A stretch of DNA of 9,423 bases from Candidatus Luteimonas excrementigallinarum. GTDB taxonomy: Bacteria; Pseudomonadota; Gammaproteobacteria; Xanthomonadales; Xanthomonadaceae. The stretch lies in contig DXCY01000222.1 in the NCBI GenBank assembly GCA_019115725.1, forward strand, positions 1 through 9,423, written 5' to 3'. Shown piece after piece: positions 1 through 6,577 of the stretch. Positions within the stretch are counted from its first letter, which is position 1. Each line of letters begins with the position of its first letter. The translations under genes were made by a program, and so were the position numbers. A model generated the notes under the pieces. It saw only the letters and a list, made by a program, of their open reading frames with translations. It did not search any database and had not been told where the DNA came from.

Positions 1-1098
1 CTGTGGCGCGCCGGCTCGGAGCTGGTGCGGATCACGGTGAACAATCCGGAGTCCGCTGCGGCGGTGCCGCGGATCGTCGAGCGTCTGGCGATGCAGGGGG
101 TGGAAGTGCCGATCATCGGCGACTTCCACTACAACGGGCACCAGCTGCTGGCCGCGGAGCCGGCCTGTGCCGAGGCCCTGGCCAAATACCGCATCAACCC
201 CGGCAACGTGGGCTTTGGCAAGAAGCGCGATACCCAGTTCGCCCAGCTGATCGAGTTTGCGATCCGGTACGGCAAGCCGGTGCGCATCGGCGCCAACTGG
301 GGCTCGCTGGACCAGTCGCTGGCGGCCGCGCTGATGGATGAAAACGCGCAGCGTGCCAACCCCTGGGATGCAGGACGGGTGCTGCGCGAGGCGCTGATCC
401 GCTCGGCGCTGGATTCGGCCGAACGGGCGGTTGAGCTGGGGCTGGCGCGCGAGAACATCGTGCTCAGTGCCAAGGTCAGCGGCGTGCAGGAACTGATCGC
501 CGTGTACCGCGACCTGGCCGCGCGCTCCGATTTCGCCCTGCACCTGGGGCTGACCGAGGCCGGGATCGGCAGCAAGGGCATCGTGGCCTCCAGCGCCGCG
601 CTGGCGGTGTTGATGCAGGAAGGCATTGGCGACACCATCCGTATCTCACTGACGCCCGAGCCGGGCCAGGCCCGCACCACCGAGGTGATCGTGGCCCAGG
701 AGCTGCTGCAGACCATGGGCCTGCGCGCCTTTACCCCGATGGTCACCGCGTGCCCGGGCTGCGGCCGGACCACCAGCGAGTTCTTCCAGGAGCTGGCCAA
801 GGTGGTGCAGGAACACGTGCGGGCAAAAATGCCGGAGTGGAAGATCAGCCACCCGGGCGCGGAGAACATGACCCTGGCGGTGATGGGCTGCGTGGTGAAC
901 GGGCCGGGTGAATCCCGCCACGCCAATATCGGCATTTCCCTGCCGGGCACGGGCGAGGCACCGGCGGCGCCGGTGTTCGAAGACGGGAAGAAGACGGTGA
1001 CCCTGCGCGGCGAAGGTATCGCCGGAGAATTCATCGAGCTGATCGACCGCTACGTGGATCGCCGCTACGGCGCCGCAGTGGCGCCGGCGACGGACTGA
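1..1098 (+). CDS. ispG: IspG (GcpE), 4-hydroxy-3-methylbut-2-enyl diphosphate synthase, 5'-partial
   Basis: This enzyme makes HMBPP from the cyclic diphosphate MEcPP, the next-to-last step of the MEP isoprenoid pathway, in the cytoplasm with a [4Fe-4S] cluster. The reading frame is open from base 1 (first residues LWRAGSEL), so the N-terminus lies outside the window; a GTG at 25 is internal. 365 residues are visible. The family's three cluster cysteines are present: two in the CPGC motif (codons at 751 and 760) and one in GCVVNGPGE (codon at 889). The conserved Glu of that motif is at 910, seven residues after the third Cys, as in the E. coli enzyme (Cys305 and Glu312). Upstream, RINPGN and VRIGANWGS match the TIM-barrel part. 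The gene converges with the transporter gene; the 45 bases between the two stops show no convincing terminator. Identification is firm; the true start is not visible. Confidence 0.97.
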   Translation: MWRAGSELVRITVNNPESAAAVPRIVERLAMQGVEVPIIGDFHYNGHQLLAAEPACAEALAKYRINPGNVGFGKKRDTQFAQLIEFAIRYGKPVRIGANWGSLDQSLAAALMDENAQRANPWDAGRVLREALIRSALDSAERAVELGLARENIVLSAKVSGVQELIAVYRDLAARSDFALHLGLTEAGIGSKGIVASSAALAVLMQEGIGDTIRISLTPEPGQARTTEVIVAQELLQTMGLRAFTPMVTACPGCGRTTSEFFQELAKVVQEHVRAKMPEWKISHPGAENMTLAVMGCVVNGPGESRHANIGISLPGTGEAPAAPVFEDGKKTVTLRGEGIAGEFIELIDRYVDRRYGAAVAPATD

Positions 1099-1143
1099 TC
1101 CCACGCTTCCGTCGTGCGCAACGGCCCGGTCACTGTTCGCGGG

Positions 1144-2058
1144 CTACTCCAGCGGCTTGTTCGCCACGGGAGTGGCGCCGGTGACCTGGCGCCGCTTGCG
1201 CCGGGCAATCACCGCTTCACGATGGGCGATGTAGCCGTTGGCACCGAGGATGATTGCCGCGCCGGCGATCGTCCACGCGTCCAGCGCTTCGGCGAACAGC
1301 AACCAGCCCAGCAGGGCCACGATCGGCAGCTGCAGGAAGCTGATGGGCGACAGCGCACTGACATCACCGATGTTCAGCGCCCGGGTCCAGAACATGTGTC
1401 CCGCGGTGCCCAGCACGCCGGCGGCGATCACCCACAGCCAGGTGATGCCCTGCGGTCCCTGCCACACGGCCAGTGCCGGCAGCAGTGACATCGGCACCCA
1501 CAGGATGGTGGTCCACAGCACCACGCGGTCGGCCGGCTCGCTGCGGGTCAGCTGCTTGATCTGGATGGCCACCGCGGCGCTGATCACCGCGCCGGCCACC
1601 GCCACCAGGCTGCCCCAGCTGAATTCGTTGCCGCCGGGCCGCACGATCACCAGCACACCGATGAAGCCGGCTACCACCGCGCTCCAGCGGCGGGCGCGCA
1701 CCTGTTCGCCCAGCCACAGGGCGGCGGCGATGGTGACGAACAGGGGCGAGGAGTACGACAGCGACACCGCGTGCGCCAGCGGCAGGTTGGCGATCGCCCA
1801 GAAGCCGCACAGCATGGCCAGGGTGCCGAGCACGCAGCGGAACACATAGCGCGGCAGCTGGGTGGTGCGCAGCAGCCCGATCCCGTGCAGGCGCAGCAGG
1901 GGCAGGGCGGCCAGCATGCCGAACAGCGAGCGGAAGAACGCCACTTCGAACGCATGCAGCTGCTCGGAGGCCAGACGGATGGCAAGCACCATCAGCGCGA
2001 ACAGCACCGTACTGGTGAGCATCAGCAGGGCCGCCTGGACGGGGACCGGACGGCTCAC
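1144..2058 (-). CDS. EamA/DMT-superfamily membrane transporter
   Basis: A 304-residue inner-membrane protein of the drug/metabolite transporter superfamily. About ten hydrophobic helices can be seen (roughly residues 8-28, 38-56, 72-90, 98-117, 125-141, 149-165, 178-198, 207-225, 238-256 and 262-279), which fit the usual two tandem five-helix EamA repeats. A family-like stretch LAHAVSLSYSSPLFV closes the third/fourth helix region, and a second such stretch, GDVSALSPISFLQLP, is in the second half. The C-terminus is a basic, soluble tail (ARRKRRQ). The substrate cannot be told from sequence; relatives export amino acids, metabolites or drugs. The start is GTG at 2058, and it overlaps the murB stop by four bases (GTGA), which suggests translational coupling. 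It is the last gene of the DUF4190-pyrD-murB set. A direct role in wall or pyrimidine synthesis is not implied by position alone. Confidence 0.9.
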   Translation of the reverse strand: MSRPVPVQAALLMLTSTVLFALMVLAIRLASEQLHAFEVAFFRSLFGMLAALPLLRLHGIGLLRTTQLPRYVFRCVLGTLAMLCGFWAIANLPLAHAVSLSYSSPLFVTIAAALWLGEQVRARRWSAVVAGFIGVLVIVRPGGNEFSWGSLVAVAGAVISAAVAIQIKQLTRSEPADRVVLWTTILWVPMSLLPALAVWQGPQGITWLWVIAAGVLGTAGHMFWTRALNIGDVSALSPISFLQLPIVALLGWLLFAEALDAWTIAGAAIILGANGYIAHREAVIARRKRRQVTGATPVANKPLE

Positions 2059-3128
2059 CAGTCGGCTCCGATCACCCGCGGTTCGGGCTCCAGCATCACG
2101 CCGAAGCGTTCGCTGACCGAGGCGGCGATGCGCCGGGCCAGGGCCAGCAGCTGGGCGCCGGTGGCCTGGCCATGGTTCACCAGCACCAGCGCATGCGCAT
2201 CGGAGACGCCGGCGTCGCCTTCGCGGTGCCCCTTCCAGCCGCAGGCGTCGATCAGCCAGGCGGCGGAGAGCTTGCGGCTGTGATCATCCGCGCCCGGGAA
2301 TACGGGCAGCTGCGGTTCGGCCTGGCGCAGCTGCGCTGCCAGGTCCGCGGCGACGATGGGGTTCTTGAAGAAGCTGCCGGCGTTGCCGAGCACCGCGGGG
2401 TCGGGCAGCTTGCTGCGCCGGACCCGGCACACCGCCTCGGCCACCTGTGAGGCGGTGGGGGTGGTGATGCCGGTCTGGGCCAGTGCTTCGGTGATGCCCG
2501 CATACCCCAGGCGCAAATCGGCGCTGCGTGAGAGCTGGAAGGTCACCGCGGTGATGATCCAGCGGCCCGGCTCGCGCTTGAAGCGGCTGTCGCGATAGGC
2601 GAAGCCGCAGTCCGCGCCGGACAGCTTTACGATCGCCCCGGTGTTGCGATCGAAGGCTTCCACCGCGTGGATGCGTTCACCGGCTTCCACGCCGTAGGCG
2701 CCGATGTTCTGGATGGGCGCGGCGCCCACGGTGCCCGGGATCAGCGCCAGGTTTTCCAGCCCGGCCAGGCCGTGGCCCAGGGTCCAGAGCACGAAGGCAT
2801 GCCATTCCACGCCGGCCTCGGCGCGCACCAGCACCGTGTCGTCGTTGCTGCCACGTCCGTCGTCGAGGATGCGGATGTCCTGCCCACACGGCGACAGCAC
2901 CACGCCGGGTGGGTCGGCGGCAAACAGCAGGTTGCTGCCGCCGCCCAGTACCAGCACCGGTCCATCCCGCAGCGCAGCGTTGGTGAACAGCTCGGGCAGC
3001 GCGGCGGCATCGCGCACTTCCAGCAGCAGGTCTGCGTGCGCCTGGACGCCGAAGGTGTTGCGGGCGCGCAGCGGGGCGCGCTCGGCCAGTCGCCAGGCAG
3101 GGCTTATCAACGCTTTACCGGGGTTCAC
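2055..3128 (-). CDS. murB: MurB, UDP-N-acetylenolpyruvoylglucosamine reductase (type I)
   Basis: This FAD enzyme reduces UDP-GlcNAc-enolpyruvate with NADPH to UDP-MurNAc, the second committed step of peptidoglycan precursor synthesis, in the cytoplasm. The product is 357 residues, slightly longer than the E. coli protein (342). Visible family marks are the FAD-binding LGGGSNLL (about 61-68), IPGTVGAAPIQNIGAYG (130-146), YRDSRFK (178-184, with the conserved Arg) and GNAGSFFKNP (248-257), whose Ser252 is the expected proton donor. The C-terminal LEPEPRVIG (346-354) carries the conserved catalytic Glu. The YRDSRFK loop and overall length fit type I. The start is taken as GTG at 3126-3128, 6 nt after the pyrD stop; no clear Shine-Dalgarno precedes it, and an in-frame TTG at codon 7 is an alternative. 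Homology proper begins near residue 12 (WRLAERAPLRARNTFG), so the exact start is the only real doubt. Confidence 0.95.
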   Translation of the reverse strand: MNPGKALISPAWRLAERAPLRARNTFGVQAHADLLLEVRDAAALPELFTNAALRDGPVLVLGGGSNLLFAADPPGVVLSPCGQDIRILDDGRGSNDDTVLVRAEAGVEWHAFVLWTLGHGLAGLENLALIPGTVGAAPIQNIGAYGVEAGERIHAVEAFDRNTGAIVKLSGADCGFAYRDSRFKREPGRWIITAVTFQLSRSADLRLGYAGITEALAQTGITTPTASQVAEAVCRVRRSKLPDPAVLGNAGSFFKNPIVAADLAAQLRQAEPQLPVFPGADDHSRKLSAAWLIDACGWKGHREGDAGVSDAHALVLVNHGQATGAQLLALARRIAASVSERFGVMLEPEPRVIGADW

Positions 3129-3134
3129 GGGGAC

Positions 3135-4193
3135 TCAGAGCGGCGGCAGGGGGCCGCGGCTGGGGGCTTCCCGGCGGCGGCGGATGGCTTCCACGCACTC
3201 TCCGATCAGGGCCGGGCCGCGGTAGACCAGGCCCGTGTAGCACTGCACCAGCGCCGCACCGGCGGCGACTTTCTGCACCGCGTCCGCGCCGGATACGATG
3301 CCGCCCACGCCGACCAGCGGAATGGACTCCGGCAGGCGGGTGCGCAGCATGCGCAGCACCGTGGTGGACTTGTTCATCAGCGGGGCGCCGGACAGGCCGC
3401 CGCTCTGGCCCGCGTGGGCGTGATCCTTCACCTCGATGCGCGAGATGGTGGTGTTGGTGGCGATCACGCCATCCACCTCCAGTTCCGACAGCACCCGCGC
3501 TGCGGCTTCCACGTCATTGGCGCTGAGATCCGGCGCCACCTTGACCAGCATCGGCACGCGCCTGCCGTGGGTGGCGCCGAGCCGCTCCTGCGCCTCGCGC
3601 AGGTGGCCGATCAGCTGCCGCAGCGCCTGTTCTTCCTGAAGCTCGCGCAGGCCGGCGGTGTTGGGCGAGGAGATGTTGACGGTCAGATAGTCGGCCAGTG
3701 GATACACGCGCTCCATGCAGTGCACGTAATCCAGGTGCGCCGATTCGTTCGGCGTGTCCTTGTTCTTGCCGATGTTGATGCCCAGCAGGCCGGGGCCGCT
3801 GCGCCGGGCGCGCTCCACGTTGCGCACCAGTGCATCGACGCCGGCATTGTTGAAGCCGAGCCGGTTGATGACCGCGCGGTGCTGCGGCAGGCGGAACATC
3901 CGCGGCTTCGGGTTGCCTTCCTGGGGCCGGGGCGTCACCGTGCCGACCTCAACGGAGCCGAATCCCAGTGCGAACAGGGCATCGATATGGGCGCCGTTCT
4001 TGTCCAGTCCGGCTGCCAGCCCGACCGGATTGGGGAACTCCAGGCCAAAGGCCTGTACCGGAAGCGCAGGGCAGCGCCGCGCAATCAGCGGCGCCGCGCC
4101 GCAGCGCCAGGCGGCCTGCAGGGCGGACAGGCCCAGGCCATGGGCTTTCTCGGCATCGATGCGGAACAGCAGCGGGCGCAGCAATGGATACAT
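3135..4193 (-). CDS. pyrD: PyrD, dihydroorotate dehydrogenase (quinone), class 2
   Basis: This enzyme oxidises dihydroorotate to orotate in de novo pyrimidine synthesis, passing electrons through FMN to membrane quinone. The product is 352 residues (E. coli: 336). The N-terminal MYPLLRPLLFRIDAEKAH is the class 2 signature helix that docks on the inner face of the cytoplasmic membrane. FMN and substrate motifs in order are GLAAGLDKNG (58-67), FGSVEVGTVTP (78-88), RLGFNNAG (111-118), TVNISSPNT (171-179), the Lys of LVKVAPDL (216-223), ATNTT (245-249) and GVGGI (295-299). Ser175 is the catalytic base that marks class 2; class 1 enzymes have Cys there. It starts with ATG one base after the stop of the DUF4190-like gene (TGA-C-ATG) and ends 6 nt before murB, so it is very likely co-transcribed with both. 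No defects are seen. Confidence 0.97.
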   Translation of the reverse strand: MYPLLRPLLFRIDAEKAHGLGLSALQAAWRCGAAPLIARRCPALPVQAFGLEFPNPVGLAAGLDKNGAHIDALFALGFGSVEVGTVTPRPQEGNPKPRMFRLPQHRAVINRLGFNNAGVDALVRNVERARRSGPGLLGINIGKNKDTPNESAHLDYVHCMERVYPLADYLTVNISSPNTAGLRELQEEQALRQLIGHLREAQERLGATHGRRVPMLVKVAPDLSANDVEAAARVLSELEVDGVIATNTTISRIEVKDHAHAGQSGGLSGAPLMNKSTTVLRMLRTRLPESIPLVGVGGIVSGADAVQKVAAGAALVQCYTGLVYRGPALIGECVEAIRRRREAPSRGPLPPL

Positions 4194-4194
4194 G

Positions 4195-4479
4195 TCAGCC
4201 GGCCACCCCGAACATGATCGCGCTGCCCAGGAACCCGAAGAACACCAGGATGGCCAGCAGCCACAGGCCGATGGCGAGGTAGCCCAGGATCAGCCCGGCC
4301 AGCGCCATGCCGTCGCCGTCCAGGCGTTCCGGATCACGCCGGATCTCGGCCCGGGCCAGGTGCCCGGTCACCACCGCGATCACGCTTGCCACCAGGGGAA
4401 GCGGCAGCAATCCAAGGATGCCGCTGACCAGACTGATGACGGCCAGCACGCTGTACTGCCGCCGGGGCGGGACGCTCAT
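4195..4479 (-). CDS. Small DUF4190-like membrane protein
   Basis: A 94-residue protein. After a short polar N-terminus (MSVPPRRQYS) come a long hydrophobic segment (about 10-41, VLAVISLVSGILGLLPLPLV...), a polar charged linker (HLARAEIRRDPERLDGDG, about 40-57) and a second hydrophobic segment (about 58-92). This hydrophobic-GHLARAEIRR-GDGMALAGLILGYL-hydrophobic layout is characteristic of DUF4190-domain proteins, whose function is unknown. The ATG at 4477-4479 was chosen because the frame further upstream runs antisense-free but in the wrong frame through the 3' end of the dehydrogenase gene and has no membrane-protein character. A weak AGG lies about 9 nt upstream of this ATG. The stop is one base from the pyrD start, so it appears to be the first gene of the pyrD-murB unit. 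The family call is from motif memory; the two-segment topology is seen directly. Confidence 0.82.
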   Translation of the reverse strand: MSVPPRRQYSVLAVISLVSGILGLLPLPLVASVIAVVTGHLARAEIRRDPERLDGDGMALAGLILGYLAIGLWLLAILVFFGFLGSAIMFGVAG

Positions 4480-4511
4480 GGGTGTAGGCCTGCGTTGACA
4501 GGAAAGGGACG

Positions 4512-4537
4512 GGCGCGCGACCCGGAGGCCGCGCGCC
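4512..4537 (-). terminator. Possible terminator hairpin after the dehydrogenase gene
   Basis: A perfect 8-bp stem, GGCGCGCG at 4512-4519 with CGCGCGCC at 4530-4537, closes a 10-base loop. It begins 6 bases past the aldehyde dehydrogenase stop (4544) in that gene's direction. Only a broken pyrimidine run (GTCCCTTTCC) follows on the minus strand, so intrinsic termination may be weak. The hairpin could attenuate read-through from the dehydrogenase gene into the DUF4190-pyrD-murB set 32 bases further on. Confidence 0.45.
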
Positions 4538-4543
4538 GTGGCG

Positions 4544-6079
4544 TCACAGGTCGAACTTGATGCCCTGGGCCAGCGGCATTTCATCGGAGTAGTTGATGGT
4601 GTTGGTCTGGCGGCGCATGTACACCCGCCAGGCATCGGAGCCGGACTCGCGGCCGCCACCGGTTTCCTTCTCGCCGCCGAACGCGCCGCCGATCTCGGCG
4701 CCGGAGGTGCCGATGTTGACGTTGGCAATGCCGCAGTCGGAGCCGGCCGCGGACAGGAACTTTTCCGCCGCCTTCAGGTTCTGGGTGAAGACCGCCGAGG
4801 ACAGGCCCTGCGGCACGTCGTTCTGCATGTCGATGGCTTCGTCCAGGTCCTTGAACTTCATCACGTACAGGATCGGAGCGAAGGTTTCGGTCTGCACCAC
4901 TTCGGCGTCATTGGTCAGGCCGGTGATGATGGTCGGCAGCACGAAGTTGCCCTTGCGGTCGGTCAGCGCCTGGCCGCCGGTGGCCACGGTGCCGCCCGAG
5001 GCCTTGGCCTTCTCGATCGCGGCCAGGTAGGCCTGCACGCCCTCGGGGCTGTTCAGCGGGCCCATCAGGTTGGCCGGGTCGGTCGGATCGCCGATCTTCT
5101 TTTCCACCTGCTTGTAGCCGGCCACCAGCTTTTCCAGCACTTCGTCGTAGATCGATTCGTGCACGATCACCCGGCGGGTGGTGGTGCAGCGCTGGCCGGC
5201 GGTGCCGACCGCGCCGAACACGATGGCCGGGATCGCCAGCTTCAGGTCGGCGCTTTCGTCCACGATCATGGCGTTGTTGCCGCCCAGCTCCAGCAGCGAG
5301 CGGCCCATGCGGCGGGCCAGGCGCTCGCCCACGATGCGGCCCACGCGGGTGGAACCGGTGAAGCTGACCAGCGGGATGCGCTTGTCATCAACGAACTTTT
5401 CGGCCAGCTCGGTGCCGGCGTCGTTGATCAGGAAGAAGATGTCCGGGAAGCCGGCGTCGCGCAGGGCTTCGTTGCAGATCTTCATCGAGGCGATGGCCGA
5501 CAGCGGGGTCTTGGGCGAGGGCTTCCAGATGCAGATGTCACCGCAGACGGCGGCCAGGAACGCATTCCACGACCACACCGCCACCGGGAAGTTGAACGCG
5601 CTGATGATGCCCACCAGACCCAGTGGGTGCCACTGCTCGTACATGCGGTGGCCGGGGCGCTCGGAGTGCATGGTCAGACCGTAGAGCTGGCGCGACAGGC
5701 CGACGGCGAAGTCGCCGATGTCGATCATCTCCTGCACTTCGCCGTCGCCTTCCGGCTTGGACTTGCCCATTTCCAGGGCCACCAGCGAACCCAGCGCATC
5801 CTTGTGCTCGCGCAGGGCGTTGGCGCACAGGCGGATGGCTTCGCCGCGGCGCGGGGCCGGGGTGGTGCGCCAGACCTTGAAGGACTCCTGGGCGCGCTTG
5901 ACGAGGGTCTCGTAATCCTCGGCGTTGGTTGCCTGCACCTTGGCCAGCACCTCGCCGGTGCTCGGGTTGATTGGCTCGATCACGCCGGCGCCGGTGGCCT
6001 GCGACCATTCACCGCGGCCGAGGTAGGTGCCGGATTCGTTTTCAGTCAGGCCGAGGGCGGTGAGGACGGGATGGGGCAT
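4544..6079 (-). CDS. amaB: ALDH7/antiquitin-family dehydrogenase, probably L-piperidine-6-carboxylate (aminoadipate semialdehyde) dehydrogenase
   Basis: An NAD(P)-dependent aldehyde dehydrogenase of 511 residues. Family members oxidise 2-aminoadipate 6-semialdehyde (in equilibrium with piperideine-6-carboxylate) to 2-aminoadipate in lysine and pipecolate breakdown. Visible marks are the active-site Asn163 in AFNFP, the cofactor motif FTGSTRVG (240-247), the general base Glu264 in LELGGNNA, and the nucleophile Cys298 in GQRCTTTRR. The long C-terminal GGEKETGGGRESGSDAW (about 468-484) is typical of ALDH7. Glu117 (GEVQE) and Arg297 (just before the Cys) align with human ALDH7A1 Glu121 and Arg301, which bind the substrate's amino acid end; this favours the aminoadipate substrate over general aldehydes. 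The start is ATG at 6077-6079, with AGGAG 7 nt upstream; the longer frame would run into the tRNA. The symbol follows Pseudomonas usage. No other lysine-catabolism gene is visible nearby. Confidence 0.9.
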   Translation of the reverse strand: MPHPVLTALGLTENESGTYLGRGEWSQATGAGVIEPINPSTGEVLAKVQATNAEDYETLVKRAQESFKVWRTTPAPRRGEAIRLCANALREHKDALGSLVALEMGKSKPEGDGEVQEMIDIGDFAVGLSRQLYGLTMHSERPGHRMYEQWHPLGLVGIISAFNFPVAVWSWNAFLAAVCGDICIWKPSPKTPLSAIASMKICNEALRDAGFPDIFFLINDAGTELAEKFVDDKRIPLVSFTGSTRVGRIVGERLARRMGRSLLELGGNNAMIVDESADLKLAIPAIVFGAVGTAGQRCTTTRRVIVHESIYDEVLEKLVAGYKQVEKKIGDPTDPANLMGPLNSPEGVQAYLAAIEKAKASGGTVATGGQALTDRKGNFVLPTIITGLTNDAEVVQTETFAPILYVMKFKDLDEAIDMQNDVPQGLSSAVFTQNLKAAEKFLSAAGSDCGIANVNIGTSGAEIGGAFGGEKETGGGRESGSDAWRVYMRRQTNTINYSDEMPLAQGIKFDL

Positions 6080-6086
6080 TGGACAA

Positions 6087-6091
6087 CTCCT
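6087..6091 (-). promoter_or_regulatory. Ribosome binding site of the ALDH7 gene
   Basis: AGGAG on the minus strand, 7 nt before the ATG at 6077-6079. It settles the start of the dehydrogenase gene, whose frame stays open further upstream into the tRNA. Confidence 0.85.
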
Positions 6092-6190
6092 GGAGGGTGA
6101 GTGGTTCGGAGCGGCGTGCCTGTAACCGGCCCCATGGACGCACGGGGCGGGTGGCTGCAACAGCCGGGGCGGCAACCTGATCCGTTGATG

Positions 6191-6267
<77 letters not shown>

Positions 6268-6278
6268 TTGATCGCGCC

Positions 6279-6307
6279 ATTTTCGCACGGAGCGCGGAGT
6301 TTCCCAA
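6279..6307 (-). promoter_or_regulatory. Candidate sigma-70 promoter of tRNA-Arg
   Basis: On the minus strand, TTGGGA (6302-6307) and GAAAAT (6279-6284) are separated by exactly 17 bases; each matches four of six consensus positions. Eleven bases then lead to the mature tRNA 5' end, and the GC-rich stretch GGCGCG just after the -10 resembles the discriminator of stringently controlled stable-RNA promoters. Placement and spacing make it the best promoter in the gap; activity is inferred. Confidence 0.6.
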
Positions 6308-6577
6308 CCGCACGGGCGAACACCATCGCGTGGCGACCGGCGCGGCGGTCACGGGGGGGCGAGGGCAGGGGGAAAGGCAGTGCGGAGGGCAGGCGCGATG
6401 CGTTGCATCGGCTTGCAGGCCGGACCCGGGCGGACCGGGTCGGGAAGTGGAATTGGTGGGCGGAGGACCCTCGAACAAGACCTCTAAGAGGCTGATTTGC
6501 GCGAAGTTGGCGGTAGGAGAAATCGCACATGCCCCCACAAATGCCCCCAGATGATCCGGGCAGTGGTGGCTATCTGG
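6308..6577. other. Gene-free interval: candidate chromosome/prophage junction
   Basis: Between the tRNA promoter and the tape measure stop I see no credible gene; frames here lack good starts or run into the tRNA. Small hairpins are present: CGATGC/GCATCG around a 3-base loop (6396-6410) and GACCCGG/CCGGGTC around a 5-base loop (6423-6441). To their right are a tRNA-3'-end-like string (6454-6476), an 11-bp palindrome CCTCTAAGAGG (6481-6491) and paired 9-bp repeats (6529-6549). The order tape measure gene, paired repeats, tRNA-end-like string, host DNA (reading the minus strand) is what one end of a tRNA-targeted element would show. The junction would then fall near 6454-6491. This is an inference without the other end in view. 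Confidence 0.45.
6529..6549. repeat. Two 9-bp direct repeats ATGCCCCCA, possible integrase arm sites
   Basis: ATGCCCCCA occurs at 6529-6537 and again at 6541-6549, separated by CAA, giving a 12-bp period. On the minus strand each unit reads TGGGGGCAT. Closely spaced TGGGGGCA-type pairs are, to my recollection, frequent beside the attachment sites of phage-like integrases of the DUF4102 type and would act as arm-binding sites. The repeat itself is seen; the role is inferred from its place between a phage gene and core chromosome. Confidence 0.5.

Noticed and set aside
129..1034. A 301-codon minus-strand frame opposite ispG
   Set aside because: The + strand carries the IspG cluster cysteines and conserved motifs; the antisense frame is Ser/Ala-rich without domain features.
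1099..1143. Bidirectional terminator between ispG and the transporter gene
   Set aside because: Only an imperfect GCG-c-AAC / GTT-c-GC pairing with a long loop is visible and no T-run occurs on either strand.
2667..4217. A 516-codon open frame on the + strand opposite murB and pyrD
   Set aside because: It spans two well-identified genes on the other strand, has no recognisable domain and shows the composition of a GC-driven shadow frame.
4495..4500. A perfect TTGACA on the + strand
   Set aside because: No -10-like sequence lies at a suitable distance, and it points into the antisense strand of the dehydrogenase gene.
4480..4728. N-terminal extension of the DUF4190-like protein to 177 residues
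   Set aside because: The extra 83 residues overlap the 3' end of the dehydrogenase gene in another frame, are low-complexity Ala/Pro/Arg/Ser, and the family layout starts just after the ATG at 4479.
4538..6100. A 520-codon open frame on the + strand opposite the aldehyde dehydrogenase gene
   Set aside because: The minus-strand frame encodes a complete ALDH7 enzyme with all active-site residues. The + frame is a His/Gly/Ala/Gln-rich shadow caused by high GC at third positions.
6153..6165. GGCTG-CAA-CAGCC hairpin just downstream of tRNA-Arg as a terminator
   Set aside because: The stem is only 5 bp and no T-run follows on the minus strand. It may help 3' processing, but it is not enough to call a terminator.
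6454..6530. A second, degenerate tRNA on the minus strand
   Set aside because: The T loop and CCA-like end are out of register by one base, the T stem does not pair, and no matching 5' acceptor strand is found. Kept only as a possible attachment-core clue.
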